From NCBI GenBank assembly GCA_948099385.1, contig CANUEZ040000067.1:21470501-21534500 (forward strand): a DNA stretch of 64,000 nt, read 5' to 3'. Source of the DNA: Fasciola hepatica (lineage: Eukaryota; Platyhelminthes; Trematoda; Plagiorchiida; Fasciolidae). This document shows positions 53,406 to 64,000 of the stretch, piece after piece (position 1 is the first letter of the stretch; the number at the start of each line of letters is the position of its first letter). A program made the position numbers and the translations under genes. The notes under the pieces were generated by a model that had not been told where the DNA came from, ran no database searches, and was given only the letters and a program-made list of their open reading frames with translations.

Positions 53406-55810
53406 TAACCACAAGGCTATCCGGGTTGGCTCTCAACGGTTTGCTGAACATCTACACTACATGATATAACACCCTTCCGTCACTGGCTTTTGAACGGTAA
53501 CAACCCGCTTCCCACACAGCGATCGACTCCTATGATGGATGACTTCTCTGTAGGGGCCTAAGTACAACGAAGGCATTCCGTTATGAACAACCTACAGAGC
53601 TTGGTTATTATTTGCAATTGAGTAGTAGGAGATTAGATTTGTATATAATATGATTCATCATGCAGCTTGAACGCTCAACTCACCATTGAAAACGATGGAA
53701 GCACTGTACAGCTGTTTCATCCTTGTTGGGAATCATGAGCAGTGCACATCCACCGAGCCCCCACGGGGACTCGAACCCGGGGTGAACGATTGTGAATCGA
53801 ACACCTTAACCACAAGGCTATCCGGGTTGGCTCTCAACGGTTTGCTGAACATCTACACTACATGATATAGCACCCTTCCGTCACTGGCTTTTGAACGGTA
53901 ACAACCCGCTTCCCACACAGCGATCGACTCCTATGATGGATGACTTCTCTGTAGGGGCCTAAGTACAACGAAGGCATTCCGTTATGAACAACCTACAGAG
54001 CTTGGTTATTATTTGCAATTGAGTAGTAGGAGATTAGATTTGTATATAATATGATTCATCATGCAGCTTGAACGCTCAACTCACCATTGAAAACGATGGA
54101 AGCACTGTACAGCTATTTCATCCTTGTTGGGAATCATCAGCAGTGCACATCCACCGAGCCCCCACGGGGACTCGAACCCGGGGTGAACGATTGTGAATCG
54201 AACACCTTAACCACAAGGCTATCCGGGTTGGCTCTCAACGGTTTGCTGAACATCTACACTACATGATATAGCACCCTTCCGTCACTGGCTTTTGAACGGT
54301 AACAACACGCTTCCCACACAGCGATCGACTCCTATGATGGATGACTTCTCTGTAGGGGCCGAAGTACAACGAAGGCATTCCGTTATGAACAACCTACAGA
54401 GCTTGGTTATTATTTGCAATTGAGTAGTAGGAGATTAGATTTGTATATAATATGATTCATCATGCAGCTTGAACGCTCAACTCACCATTGAAAGCGATGG
54501 AAGCCCTGTACAGCTGTTTCATCCTTGTTGGGAATCATCAGCAGTGCACATCCACCGAGCCCCCACGGAGACTCGAACCCGGGGTGAACGATTGTGAATC
54601 GAACACCTTAACCACAAGGCTATCGGGTTGGCTCTCAACGGTTTGCTGAACATCTACACTACATGATATAACACCCTTCCGTCACTGGCTTTTGAACGGT
54701 AACAACCCGCTTCCCACACAGCGATCGACTCCTATGATGGATGACTTCTCTGTAGGGGCCTAAGTACAACGAAGGCATTCCGTTATGAACAACCTACAGA
54801 GCTTGGTTATTATTTGCAATTGAGTAGTAGGAGATTAGATTTGTATATAATATGATTCATCATGCAGCTTGAACGCTCAACTCACCATTGAAAACGATGG
54901 AAGCACTGTACAGCTGTTTCATCCTTGTTGGGAATCATGAGCAGTGCACATCCACCGAGCCCCCACGGGGACTCGAACCCGGGGTGAACGATTGTGAATC
55001 GAACACCTTAACCACAAGGCTATCCGGGTTGGCTCTCAACGGTTTGCTGAACATCTACACTACATGATATAACACCCTTCCGTCACTGGCTTTTGAACGG
55101 TAACAACCCGCTTCCCACACAGCGATCGACTCCTATGATGGATGACTTCTCTGTAGGGGCCTAAGTACAACGAAGGCATTCCGTTATGAACAACCTACAG
55201 AGCTTGGTTTTTATTTGCAATTGAGTAGTAGGAGATTAGATTTGTATATAATATGATTCATCATGCAGCTTGAACGCTCAACTCACCATTGAAAGCGATG
55301 GAAGCACTGTACAGCTGTTTCATCCTTGTTGGGAATCATGAGCAGTGCACATCCACCGAGCCCCCACGGGGACTCGAACCCGGGGTGAACGATTGTGAAT
55401 CGAACACCTTAACCACAAGGCTATCCGGGTTGGCTCTCAACGGTTTGCTGAACATCTACACTACATGATATAACACCCTTCCGTCACTGGCTTTTGAACG
55501 GTAACAACCCGCTTCCCACACAGCGATCGACTACTATGATGGATGACTTCTCTGTAGGGGCCTAAGTACAACGAAGGCATTCCGTTATGAACAACCTACA
55601 GAGCTTGGTTATTATTTGCAATTGAGTAGTAGGAGATTAGATTTGTATATAATATGATTCATCATGCAGCTTGAACGCTCAACTCACCATTGAAAACGAT
55701 GGAAGCACTGTACAGCTGTTTCATCCTTGTTGGGAATCATCAGCAGTGCACATCCACCGAGCCCCCACGGGGGCTCGAACCCGGGGTGAACGATTGTGAA
55801 TCGAACACCT
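53406..55810 (-). repeat. Older higher-order 6-mer, copy 2 (2405 bp)
   Basis: This repeats the preceding block but with about nine differences that I noticed (for example near 54091, 54729, 54896, 54937, 55189, 55372, 55536 and 55931). It is thus clearly older than the 16965-21776 duplication or has been partly overwritten by conversion. Both copies carry the same deletion in the tRNA-like acceptor arm. Confidence 0.72.
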
Positions 55811-58800
55811 TAACCACAAGGCTATCCGGGTTGGCTCTCAACGGTTTGCTGAACATCTACACTACATGATATAACACCCTTCCGTCACTGGCTTTTGAAC
55901 GGTAACAACCCGCTTCCCACACAGCGATCCACTCCTATGATGGATGACTTCTCTGTAGGGGCCTAAGTACAACGAAGGCATTCCGTTATGAACAACTTAC
56001 AGAGCTTGGTTTTTATTTGCAATTGAGTAGTAGGAGATTAGATTTGTATATAATATGATTCATCATGCAGCTTGAACGCTCAACTCACCATTGAAAACGA
56101 TGGAAGCACTGTACAGCTGTTTCATCCTTGTTGGGAATCATCAGCAGTGCACATCCACCGAGCCCCCACGGGGACTCGAACCCGGGGTGAACGATTGTGA
56201 ATCGAACACCTTAACCACAAGGCTATCCGGGTTGGCTCTCAACGGTTTGCTGAACATCTACACTACATGATATAACACCCTTCCGTCACTGGCTTTTGAA
56301 CGGTAACAACCCGCTTCCCACACAGCGATCGACTCCTATGATGGATGACGTCTCTGTAGGGGCCGAAGTACAACGAAGGCATTCCGTTATGAACAACCTA
56401 CAGAGCTTGGTTATTATTTGCAATTGAGTAGTAGGAGATTAGATTTGTATATAATATGATTCATCATGCAGCTTGAACGCTCAACTCACCATTGAAAACG
56501 ATGGAAGCACTGTACAGCTGTTTCATCCTTGTTGGGAATCATCAGCAGTGCACATCCACCGAGCCCCCACGGGGGCTCGAACCCGGGGTGAACGATTGTG
56601 AATCGAACACCTTAACCACAAGGCTATCCGGGTTGGCTCTCAACGGTTTGCTGAACATCTACACTACATGATATAACACCCTTCCGTCACTGGCTTTTGA
56701 ACGGTAACAACCCGCTTCCCACACAGCGATCGACTCCTATGATGGATGACTTCTCTGTAGGGGCCTAAGTACAACGAAGGCATTCCGTTATGAACAACTT
56801 ACAGAGCTTGGTTATTATTTGCAATTGAGTAGTAGGAGATTAGATTTGTATATAATATGATTCATCATGCAGCTTGAACGCTCAACTCACCATTGAAAAC
56901 GATGGAAGCACTGTACAGCTGTTTCATCCTTGTTGGGAATCATCAGCAGTGCACATCCACCGAGCCCCCACGGGGACTCGAACCCGGGGTGAACGATTGT
57001 GAATCGAACACCTTAACCACAAGGCTATCCGGGTTGGCTCTCAACGGTTTGCTGAACATCTACACTACATGATATAGCACCCTTCCGTCACTGGCTTTTG
57101 AACGGTAACAACCCGCTTCCCACACAGCGATCGACTCCTATGATGGATGACGTCTCTGTAGGGGCCTAAGTACAACGAAGGCATTCCGTTATGAACAAAC
57201 TACAGAGCTTGGTTATTATTTGCAATTGAGTAGTAGGAAATTAGATTTGTATATAATATGATTCATCATGCAGCTTGAACGCTCAACTCACCATTGAAAA
57301 CGATGGAAGCACTGTACAGCTGTTTCATCCTTGTTGGGAATCATCAGCAGTGCACATCCACCGAGCCCCCACGGGGACTCGAACCCGGGGTGAACGATTG
57401 TGAATCGAACACCTTAACCACAAGGCTATCCGGGTTGGCTCTCAACGGTTTGCTGAACATCTACACTACATGATATAGCACCCTTCCGTCACTGGCTTTT
57501 GAACGGTAACAACCCGCTTCCCACACAGCGATCGACTACTATGATGGATGACTTCTCTGTAGGGGCCTAAGTACAACGAAGGCATTCCGCCATGAACAAC
57601 AAACAGAGCTTGGTTATTATTTGCAATTGAGTAGTAGGAGATTAGATTTGTATATAATATGATTCATCATGCAGCTTGAACGCTCAACTCACCATTGAAA
57701 ACGATGGAAGCACTGTACAGCTGTTTCATCCTTGTTGGGAATCATCAGCAGTGCACATCCACCGAGCCCCCACGGGGACTCGAACCCGGGGTGAACGATT
57801 GTGAATCGAACACCTTAACCACAAGGCTATCCGGGTTGGCTCTCAACGGTTTGCTGAACATCTACACTACATGATATAGCACCCTTCCGTCACTGGCTTT
57901 TGAACGGTAACAACCCGCTTCCCACACAGCGATCGACTCCTATGATGGATGACTTCTCTGTAGGGGCCTAAGTACAACGAAGGCATTCCGTTATGAACAA
58001 CCTACGGAGCTTGGTTATTATTTGCAATTGAGTAGTAGGAGATTAGATTTGTATATAATATGATTCATCATGCAGCTTGAACGCTCAACTCACCATTGAA
58101 AACGATGGAAGCACTGTACAGCTATTTCATCCTTGTTGGGAATCATCAGCAGTGCACATCCGCCGAGCCCCCACGGGGACTCGAACCCGGGGTGAACGAT
58201 TGTGAATCGAACACCTTAACCACAAGGCTATCCGGGTTGGCTCTCAACGGTTTGCTGAACATCTACACTACATGATATAGCACCCTTCCGTCACTGGCTT
58301 TTGAACGGTAACAACCCGCTTCCCACACAGCGATCGACTCCTATGATGGATGACTTCTCTGTAGGGGCCTAAGTACAACGAAGGCATTCCGTTATGAACA
58401 ACCTACAGAGCTTGGTTATTATTTGCAATTGAGTAGTAGAAGATTAGATTTGTATATAATATGATTCATCATGCAGCTTGAACGCTCAACTCACCATTGA
58501 AAACGATTGAAGCACTGTACAGCTGTTTCATCCTTGTTGGGAATCATCAGCAGTGCACATCCACCGAGCCCCCACGGGGACTCGAACCCGGGGTGAACGA
58601 TTGTGAATCGAACACCTTAACCACAAGGCTATCCGGGTTGGCTCTCAACGGTTTGCTGAACATCTACACTACATGATATAGCACCCTTCCGTCACTGGCT
58701 TTTGAACGGTAACAACCCGCTTCCCACACAGCGATCGACTCCTATGATGGATGACTTCTCTGTAGGGGCCTAAGTACAACGAAGGCAATCCGTTATAAAC

Positions 58801-61800
58801 ATCATACAGAGCTAGGTTATTATTTGCAATTGAGTAGTAGGAGATTAGATTTGTATATAATATGATTCGTCATGCAGCTTGAACGCTCAACTCACCATTG
58901 AAAACGATGGAAGCACTGTACAGCTGTTTCATCCTTGTTGGGAATCATCAGCAGTGCACATCCACCGAGCCCCCACGGGGACTCGAACCCGGGGTGAACG
59001 ATTGTGAATCGAACAACTTAACCACAAGGCTATCCGGGTTGGCTCTCAACGGTTTGCTGAACATCTACACTACATGATATAGCACCCTTCGGTCACTGGC
59101 TTTTGAACGGTAACAACCCGCTTCCCACACAGCGATCGACTCCTATGATGGATGACTTCTCTGTAGGGGCCTAAGTACAACGAAGGCATTCCGTTATGAA
59201 CAACTTACAGAGCTTGGTTATTATTTGCAATTGAGTAGTAGGAGATTAGATTTGTATATAATATGATTCATCATGCAGCTTGAACGCCCAACTCACCATT
59301 GAAAACGATGGAAGCACTGTACAGCTGTTTCATCCTTGTTGGGAATCATGAGCATTGCACATCCACCGAGCCCCCACGGGGACTCGAACCCGGGGTGAAC
59401 GATTGTGAATCGAACACCTTAACCACAAGGCTATCCGGGTTGGCTCTCAACGGTTCGCTGAACATCTACACTACATGATATAGCACCCTTCCGTCACTGG
59501 CTTTTGAACGGTAACAACCCGCTTCCCACACAGCGATCGACTCCTATGATGGATGACTTCTCTGTAGGGGCCTAAGTACAACGAAGGCATTCCGTTATGA
59601 ACAACCTACAGAGCTTGGTTATTATGTGCAATTGAGTAGTAGGAGATTAGATTTGTATATAATATGATTCATCATGCAGCTTGAACGCTCAACTCACCAT
59701 TGAAAACGATGGAAGCACTGTACAGCTGTTTCATCCTTGTTGGGAATCATGAGCAGTGCACATCCACCGAGCCACCACGGGGACTCGAACTCGGGGTGAA
59801 CGATTGTGAATCGAACACCTTAACCACAAAGCTATCCGGGTTGGCTCTCAACGGTTTGCTGAACATCTACACTACATGATATAGCACCCTTCGGTCACTG
59901 GCTTTTGAACGGTAACAACCCGCTTCCCACACAGCGATCGACTCCTATGATGGATGACTTCTCTATAGGGGCCTAAGTACAACGAAGGCATTCCGTTATG
60001 AACAACCTACAGAGCTTGGTTATTATTTGCAATTGAGTAGTAGGAGATTAGATTTGTATATAATATGATTCGTCATGCAGCTTGAACGCTCAACTCACCA
60101 TTGAAAACGATGGAAGCACTGTACAGCTGTTTCATCCTTGTTGGGAATCATCAGCAGTGCACATCCACCGAGCCCCCACGGGGACTCGAACTCGGGGTGA
60201 ACGATTGTGAATCGAACACCTTAACCACGAGGCTATCCGGGTTGGCTCTCAACGGTTTGCTGAACATCTACACTACATGATATAGCACCCTTCCGTCACT
60301 GGCTTTTGAACGGTAACAACCCGCTTCCCACACAGCGATCGACTCCTATGATGGATGACTTCTCTGTAGGGGCCTAAGTACAACGAAGGCATTCCGTTAT
60401 GAACAACCTACAGAGCTTGGTTATTATTTGCAATTGAGTAGTAGGAGATTAGAATTGTATATAATATGATTCATCATGCAGCTTGAACGCCCAACTCACC
60501 ATTGAAAACGATGGAAGCACTGTACAGCTGTTTCATCCTTGTTGGGAATCATCAGCAGTGCACATCCACCGAGCCCCCACGGGGACTCGAACCCGGGGTG
60601 AACGATTGTGAATCGAACACCTTAACCACAAGGCTATCCGGGTTGGCTCTCAACGGTTTGCTGAACATCTACACTACATGATATAGCACCCTTCCGTCAC
60701 TGGCTTTTGAACGGTAACAACCCGCTTCCCACACAGCGATCGACTCCTATGATGGATGACTTCTCTGTAGGGGCCTAAGTACAACGAAGGCATTCCGTTA
60801 TGAACAACCTACAGAGCTTGGTTATTATTTGCAATTGAGTAGTAGGAGATTAGATTTGTATATAATATGATTCATCATGCAGCTTGAACGCTCAACTCAC
60901 CATTGAAAGCGATGGAAGCACTGTACAGCTGTTTCATCCTTGTTGGGAATCATCAGCAGTGCACATCCACCGAGCCCCCACGGGGACTCGAACCCGGGGT
61001 GAACGATTGTGAATCGAACACCTTAACCACAAGGCTATCCGGGTTGGCTCTCAACGGGTTGCTGAACATCCACACTACATGATATAACACCCTTCCGTCA
61101 CTGGCTTTTGAACGGTAACAACCCGCTTCCCACACAGCGATCGACTCCTATGATGGATGACTTCTCTGTAGGGGCCTAAGTACAACGAAGGCATTCCGTT
61201 ATGAACAACCTTCAGAGCTTGGTTATTATTTGCAATTGAGTAGTAGGAGATTAGATTTGTATATAATATGATTCATCATGCAGCTTGAACGCTCAACTCA
61301 CCATTGAAAACGATGGAAGCACTGTACAGCTGTTTCAACCTTGTTGGGAATCATGAGCAGTGCACATCCACCGAGCCCCCACGGGGACTCGAACCCGGGG
61401 TGAACGATTGTGAATCGAACACCTTAACCACAAGGCTATCCGGGTTGGCTCTCAACGGTTTGCTGAACATCTACACTACGTGATATAGCACCCTTCCGTC
61501 ACTGGCTTTTTAACGGTAACAACCCGCTTCCCACGCAGCGATCGACTCCTATGATGGATGACTTCTCTGGAGGGGCCTAAGTACAACGAAGGCATTCCGT
61601 TATGAACAACCTACAGAGCTTGGTTATTATTTGCAATTGAGTAGTAGGAGATTAGATTTGTATATAATATGATTCATCATGCAGCTTGAACGCTCAACTC
61701 ACCATTGAAAGCGATGGAAGCACTGTACAGCTGTTTCATCCTTGTTGGGAATCATCAGCAGTGCACATCCACCGAGCCCCCACGGGGACTCGAACCCGGG

Positions 61801-63717
61801 GTGAACGATTGTGAATCGAACATCTTAACCACAAGGCTATCCGGGTTGGCTCTCAACGGTTTGCTGAACATCTACACTACATGATATAGCACCCTTCCGT
61901 CACTGGCTTTTGAACGGTAACAACCCGCTTCCCACACAGCGATCGACTCCTATGATGGATGACTTCTCTGTAGGGGCCTAAGTACAACGAAGGCATTCCG
62001 TTATGAACAACTTACAGAGCTTGGTTATTATTTGCAATTGAGTAGTAGGAGATTAGATTTGTATATAATATGATTCATCATGCAGCTTGAACGCTCAACT
62101 CACCATTGAAAACGATGGAAGCACTGTACAGCTGTTTCATCCTTGTTGGGAATCATGAGCAGTGCACATCCACCGAGCCCCCACGGGGACTCGAACCCGG
62201 GGTGAACGATTGTGAATCGAACACCTTAACCACAAGGCTATCCGGGTTGGCTCTCAACGGTTTGCTGAACATCTACACTACATGATATAGCACCCTTCCG
62301 TCACTGGCTTTTGAACGGTAACAACCCGCTTCCCACACAGCGATCGACTCCTATGATGGATGACTTCTCTGTAGGGGCCTAAGTACAACGAAGGCATTCC
62401 GTTATGAACAACCTACAGAGCTTGGTTATTATTTGCAATTGAGTAGTAGGAGATTAGATTTGTATATAATCTGATTCATCATGCAGCTTGAACGCCCAAC
62501 TCACCATTGAAAACGATGGAAGCACTGTACAGCTGTTTCATCCTTGTTGGGAATCATCGGCAGTGCACATCCACCGAGCCCCCACGGGTACTCGAACTCG
62601 GGGTGAACGATTGTGAATCGAACACCTTAACCACAAGGCTATCCGGGTTGGCTCTCAACGGTTTGCTGAACATCTACACTACATGATATAGCACCCTTCC
62701 GTCACTGGCTTTTGAACGGTAACAACCCGCTTCCCACACAGCGATCGACTCGTATGATGTATGACTTCTCTGTAGGGGCCTAAGTACAACGAAGGCATTC
62801 CGTTATGAACAACCTACAGAGCTTGGTTATTATGTGCAATTGAGTAGTAGGAGATTAGATTTGTATAACATATGATTCATCATGCAGCTTGAACGCTCAA
62901 CTCACCATTGAAAACGATGGAAGCACTGTACAGCTGTTTCATCCTTGTTGGGAATCATCAGCAGTGCACATCCACCGAGCCTCAACGGGGACTCGAACCC
63001 GGGGTGAACGATTGTGAATCGAACACCTTAACCACAAGGCTATCCGGGTTGGCTCTCAACGGTTTGCTGAACATCTACACTACATGATATAGCACCCTTC
63101 CGTCACTGGCTTTTGAACGGTAACAACCCGCTTCCCACACAGCGATCGACTACTATGATGGATGACTTCTCTGTAGGGGCCTAAGTACAACGAAGGCATT
63201 CCGTTATGAACAACCTACAGAGCTTGGTTATTATTTGCAATTGAGTAGTAGGAGATTAGATTTGTATATAATATGATTCATCATGCAGCTTGAACGCTCA
63301 ACTCACCATTGAAAGCGATGGAAGCACTGTACAGCTGTTTCATCCTTGTTGGGAATCATCAGCAGTGCACATCCACCGAGCCCCCACGGGGACTCGAACC
63401 CGGGGTGAACGATTGTGAATCGAACACCTTAACCACAAGGCTATCCGGGTTGGCTCTCAACGGTTTGCTGAACATCTACACTACATGATATAACACCCTT
63501 CCGTCACTGGCTTTTGAACGGTAACAACCCGCTTCCCACACAGCGATCGACTCCTATGATGGATGACTTCTCTGTAGGGGCCTAAGTACAACGAAGGCAT
63601 TCCGTTATGAACAACCTACAGAGCTTGGTTATTATTTGCAATTGAGTAGTAGGAGATTAGATTTGTATATAATATGATTCATCATGCAGCTTGAACGCTC
63701 AACTCACCATTGAAAAC

Positions 63718-63774
63718 GATGGAAGCACTGTACAGCTGTTTCATCCTTGTTGGGAATCATCAGCAGTGCACATC
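63718..63774 (-). ncRNA. Last complete hammerhead in the window
   Basis: All core residues, stem I, the ACAGCUGU stem III and the cleavage-site A are as in the reference copy. A T4 run is present at 63713-63716. Confidence 0.88.
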
Positions 63775-63779
63775 CACCG

Positions 63780-63851
63780 AGCCCCCACGGGGACTCGAAC
63801 CCGGGGTGAACGATTGTGAATCGAACATCTTAACCACAAGGCTATCCGGGT
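63780..63851 (-). other. Last tRNA-like segment in the window
   Basis: Box A and box B are both as in the array consensus. One substitution (CATCTTAACC, near 63827) falls in the D-arm to anticodon-arm junction, outside both boxes. Confidence 0.8.
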
Positions 63852-64000
63852 TGGCTCTCAACGGTTTGCTGAACATCTACACTACATGATATAGCACCCT
63901 TCCGTCACTGGCTTTTGAACGGTAACAACCCGCTTCCCACACAGCGATCGACTACTATGATGGATGACTTCTCTGTAGGGGCCTAAGTACAACGAAGGCA

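Larger units (their letters stand above)
1..64000 (-). repeat. 401-bp tRNA-like/hammerhead satellite array (about 159.6 monomers)
   Basis: Every part of the window is the same 401-bp monomer repeated head to tail in one orientation. There are 160 copies of the anchor ACTCGAAC, and the spacing departs from 401 only at twelve single-base indels. Most monomers differ from the consensus by a handful of substitutions, and many variants are shared by nearby copies, as expected of a satellite homogenised by unequal exchange or conversion. There is no interspersed gene, transposon or unique spacer, and both window ends fall inside a monomer, so the true array is longer. The minus strand is given because the tRNA-like promoter and ribozyme read that way. 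Each unit contains single PvuI (CGATCG), PvuII (CAGCTG), SmaI (CCCGGG) and ApaLI (GTGCAC) sites. The array is seen directly; assignment to a schistosome-type satellite is inference. Confidence 0.98.
55811..64000 (-). repeat. Array segment 4: mosaic monomers to the right window edge
   Basis: About 20 monomers. Ribozyme-core mutants lie at 59346, 59747, 61351 and 62153 (G5C) and 62554 (U4C). Box B variants GAACTCGG lie near 59789, 60189 and 62597. The last complete hammerhead is 63718-63774 and the last tRNA-like segment 63780-63851. The final 149 bp are ordinary monomer body, so the array runs out of the window. Confidence 0.88.

Noticed and set aside
1..64000. CRISPR array
   Set aside because: Units are 401 bp with no short direct repeats separated by unique spacers, and the whole unit repeats.
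1..64000. Centromere, telomere-adjacent or sex-chromosome (W) satellite
   Set aside because: Schistosomes have W-linked satellites and hammerhead repeats, but nothing inside a pure array tells its chromosomal position. Flanking sequence or hybridisation would be needed.
1..64000. Retrotransposon, LTR or autonomous mobile element
   Set aside because: No reverse transcriptase, transposase, terminal repeats, poly(A) tail or target-site duplication is present. A SINE-like origin of the tRNA head is possible, but the array itself is tandem satellite.
1..64000. Pure assembly artefact from collapsed or looped reads
   Set aside because: Monomers carry many private variants in mosaic order and several different higher-order periods, which simple looping would not generate. 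The near-identical 6-mer at 16965-21776 is the only part where a local assembly duplication remains a real possibility.

Overview
This whole window is one uninterrupted head-to-tail satellite array with a 401-bp unit. It contains about 159.6 monomers, enters and leaves mid-monomer, and holds no other sequence and no credible protein gene. Using the motif ACTCGAAC as an anchor I count 160 copies, the first at 38 and the last at 63793. That distance is 159 x 401 minus 4 bases. The shortfall is exactly explained by twelve single-base indels I could locate: +1 near 9665, 12877, 16482 and 31319; -1 near 1160, 1965, 2765, 3165, 9799, 40590, 52219 and 54624.

The unit is not anonymous DNA. On the minus strand each monomer carries, in order: a degenerate tRNA-like segment (about 72 nt) with an RNA polymerase III box A and an exact box B; a 5-nt spacer; a complete type I hammerhead ribozyme of 57 nt; and, in most copies, a T4 run starting 1 nt after the ribozyme, placed where a Pol III terminator would be. 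The remaining roughly 260 bp holds a 9-bp inverted repeat, an AT-rich TATA-like patch and one CGATCG (Sau3A/PvuI) site. So a Pol III transcript of about 140 nt ending with the ribozyme, or a read-through multimer cut into 401-nt units, can be proposed.

Organism: a tRNA-like Pol III head followed by a hammerhead with a 3-bp stem III is the architecture of the Sm-alpha family of schistosome flatworms. A roughly 400-bp Sau3A repeat has also been reported from bird schistosomes (Trichobilharzia); I recall this and have not checked it. A schistosomatid genome is therefore the best guess, though hammerhead satellites also occur in newts, cave crickets and other animals.

Layout: 1-16964 is a mosaic of closely related monomers. 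16965-21776 is a near-perfect duplicated 6-mer. 21777-29990 is mosaic. 30001-33610 has a 3-mer periodicity. 36362-37965 is a duplicated dimer. 37966-44501 is mosaic. 44502-48511 is a duplicated 5-mer. About 51001-55810 is an older, more diverged duplicated 6-mer. 55811-64000 is mosaic. Around 30 copies carry ribozyme-core mutations, clustered by region, and about 29 lack the T4 run. Counts were made by eye and could be off by a few.

Positional key for all copies: anchor n (n = 0 to 159) lies at 38 + 401n + s. The shift s is 0 for n 0-2; -1 for 3-4; -2 for 5-6; -3 for 7; -4 for 8-32; -3 for 33-41; -2 for 42-78; -1 for 79-101; -2 for 102-130; -3 for 131-136; -4 for 137-159. The tRNA-like segment runs from anchor-13 to anchor+58, the hammerhead from anchor-75 to anchor-19, and the T4 run from anchor-80 to anchor-77.
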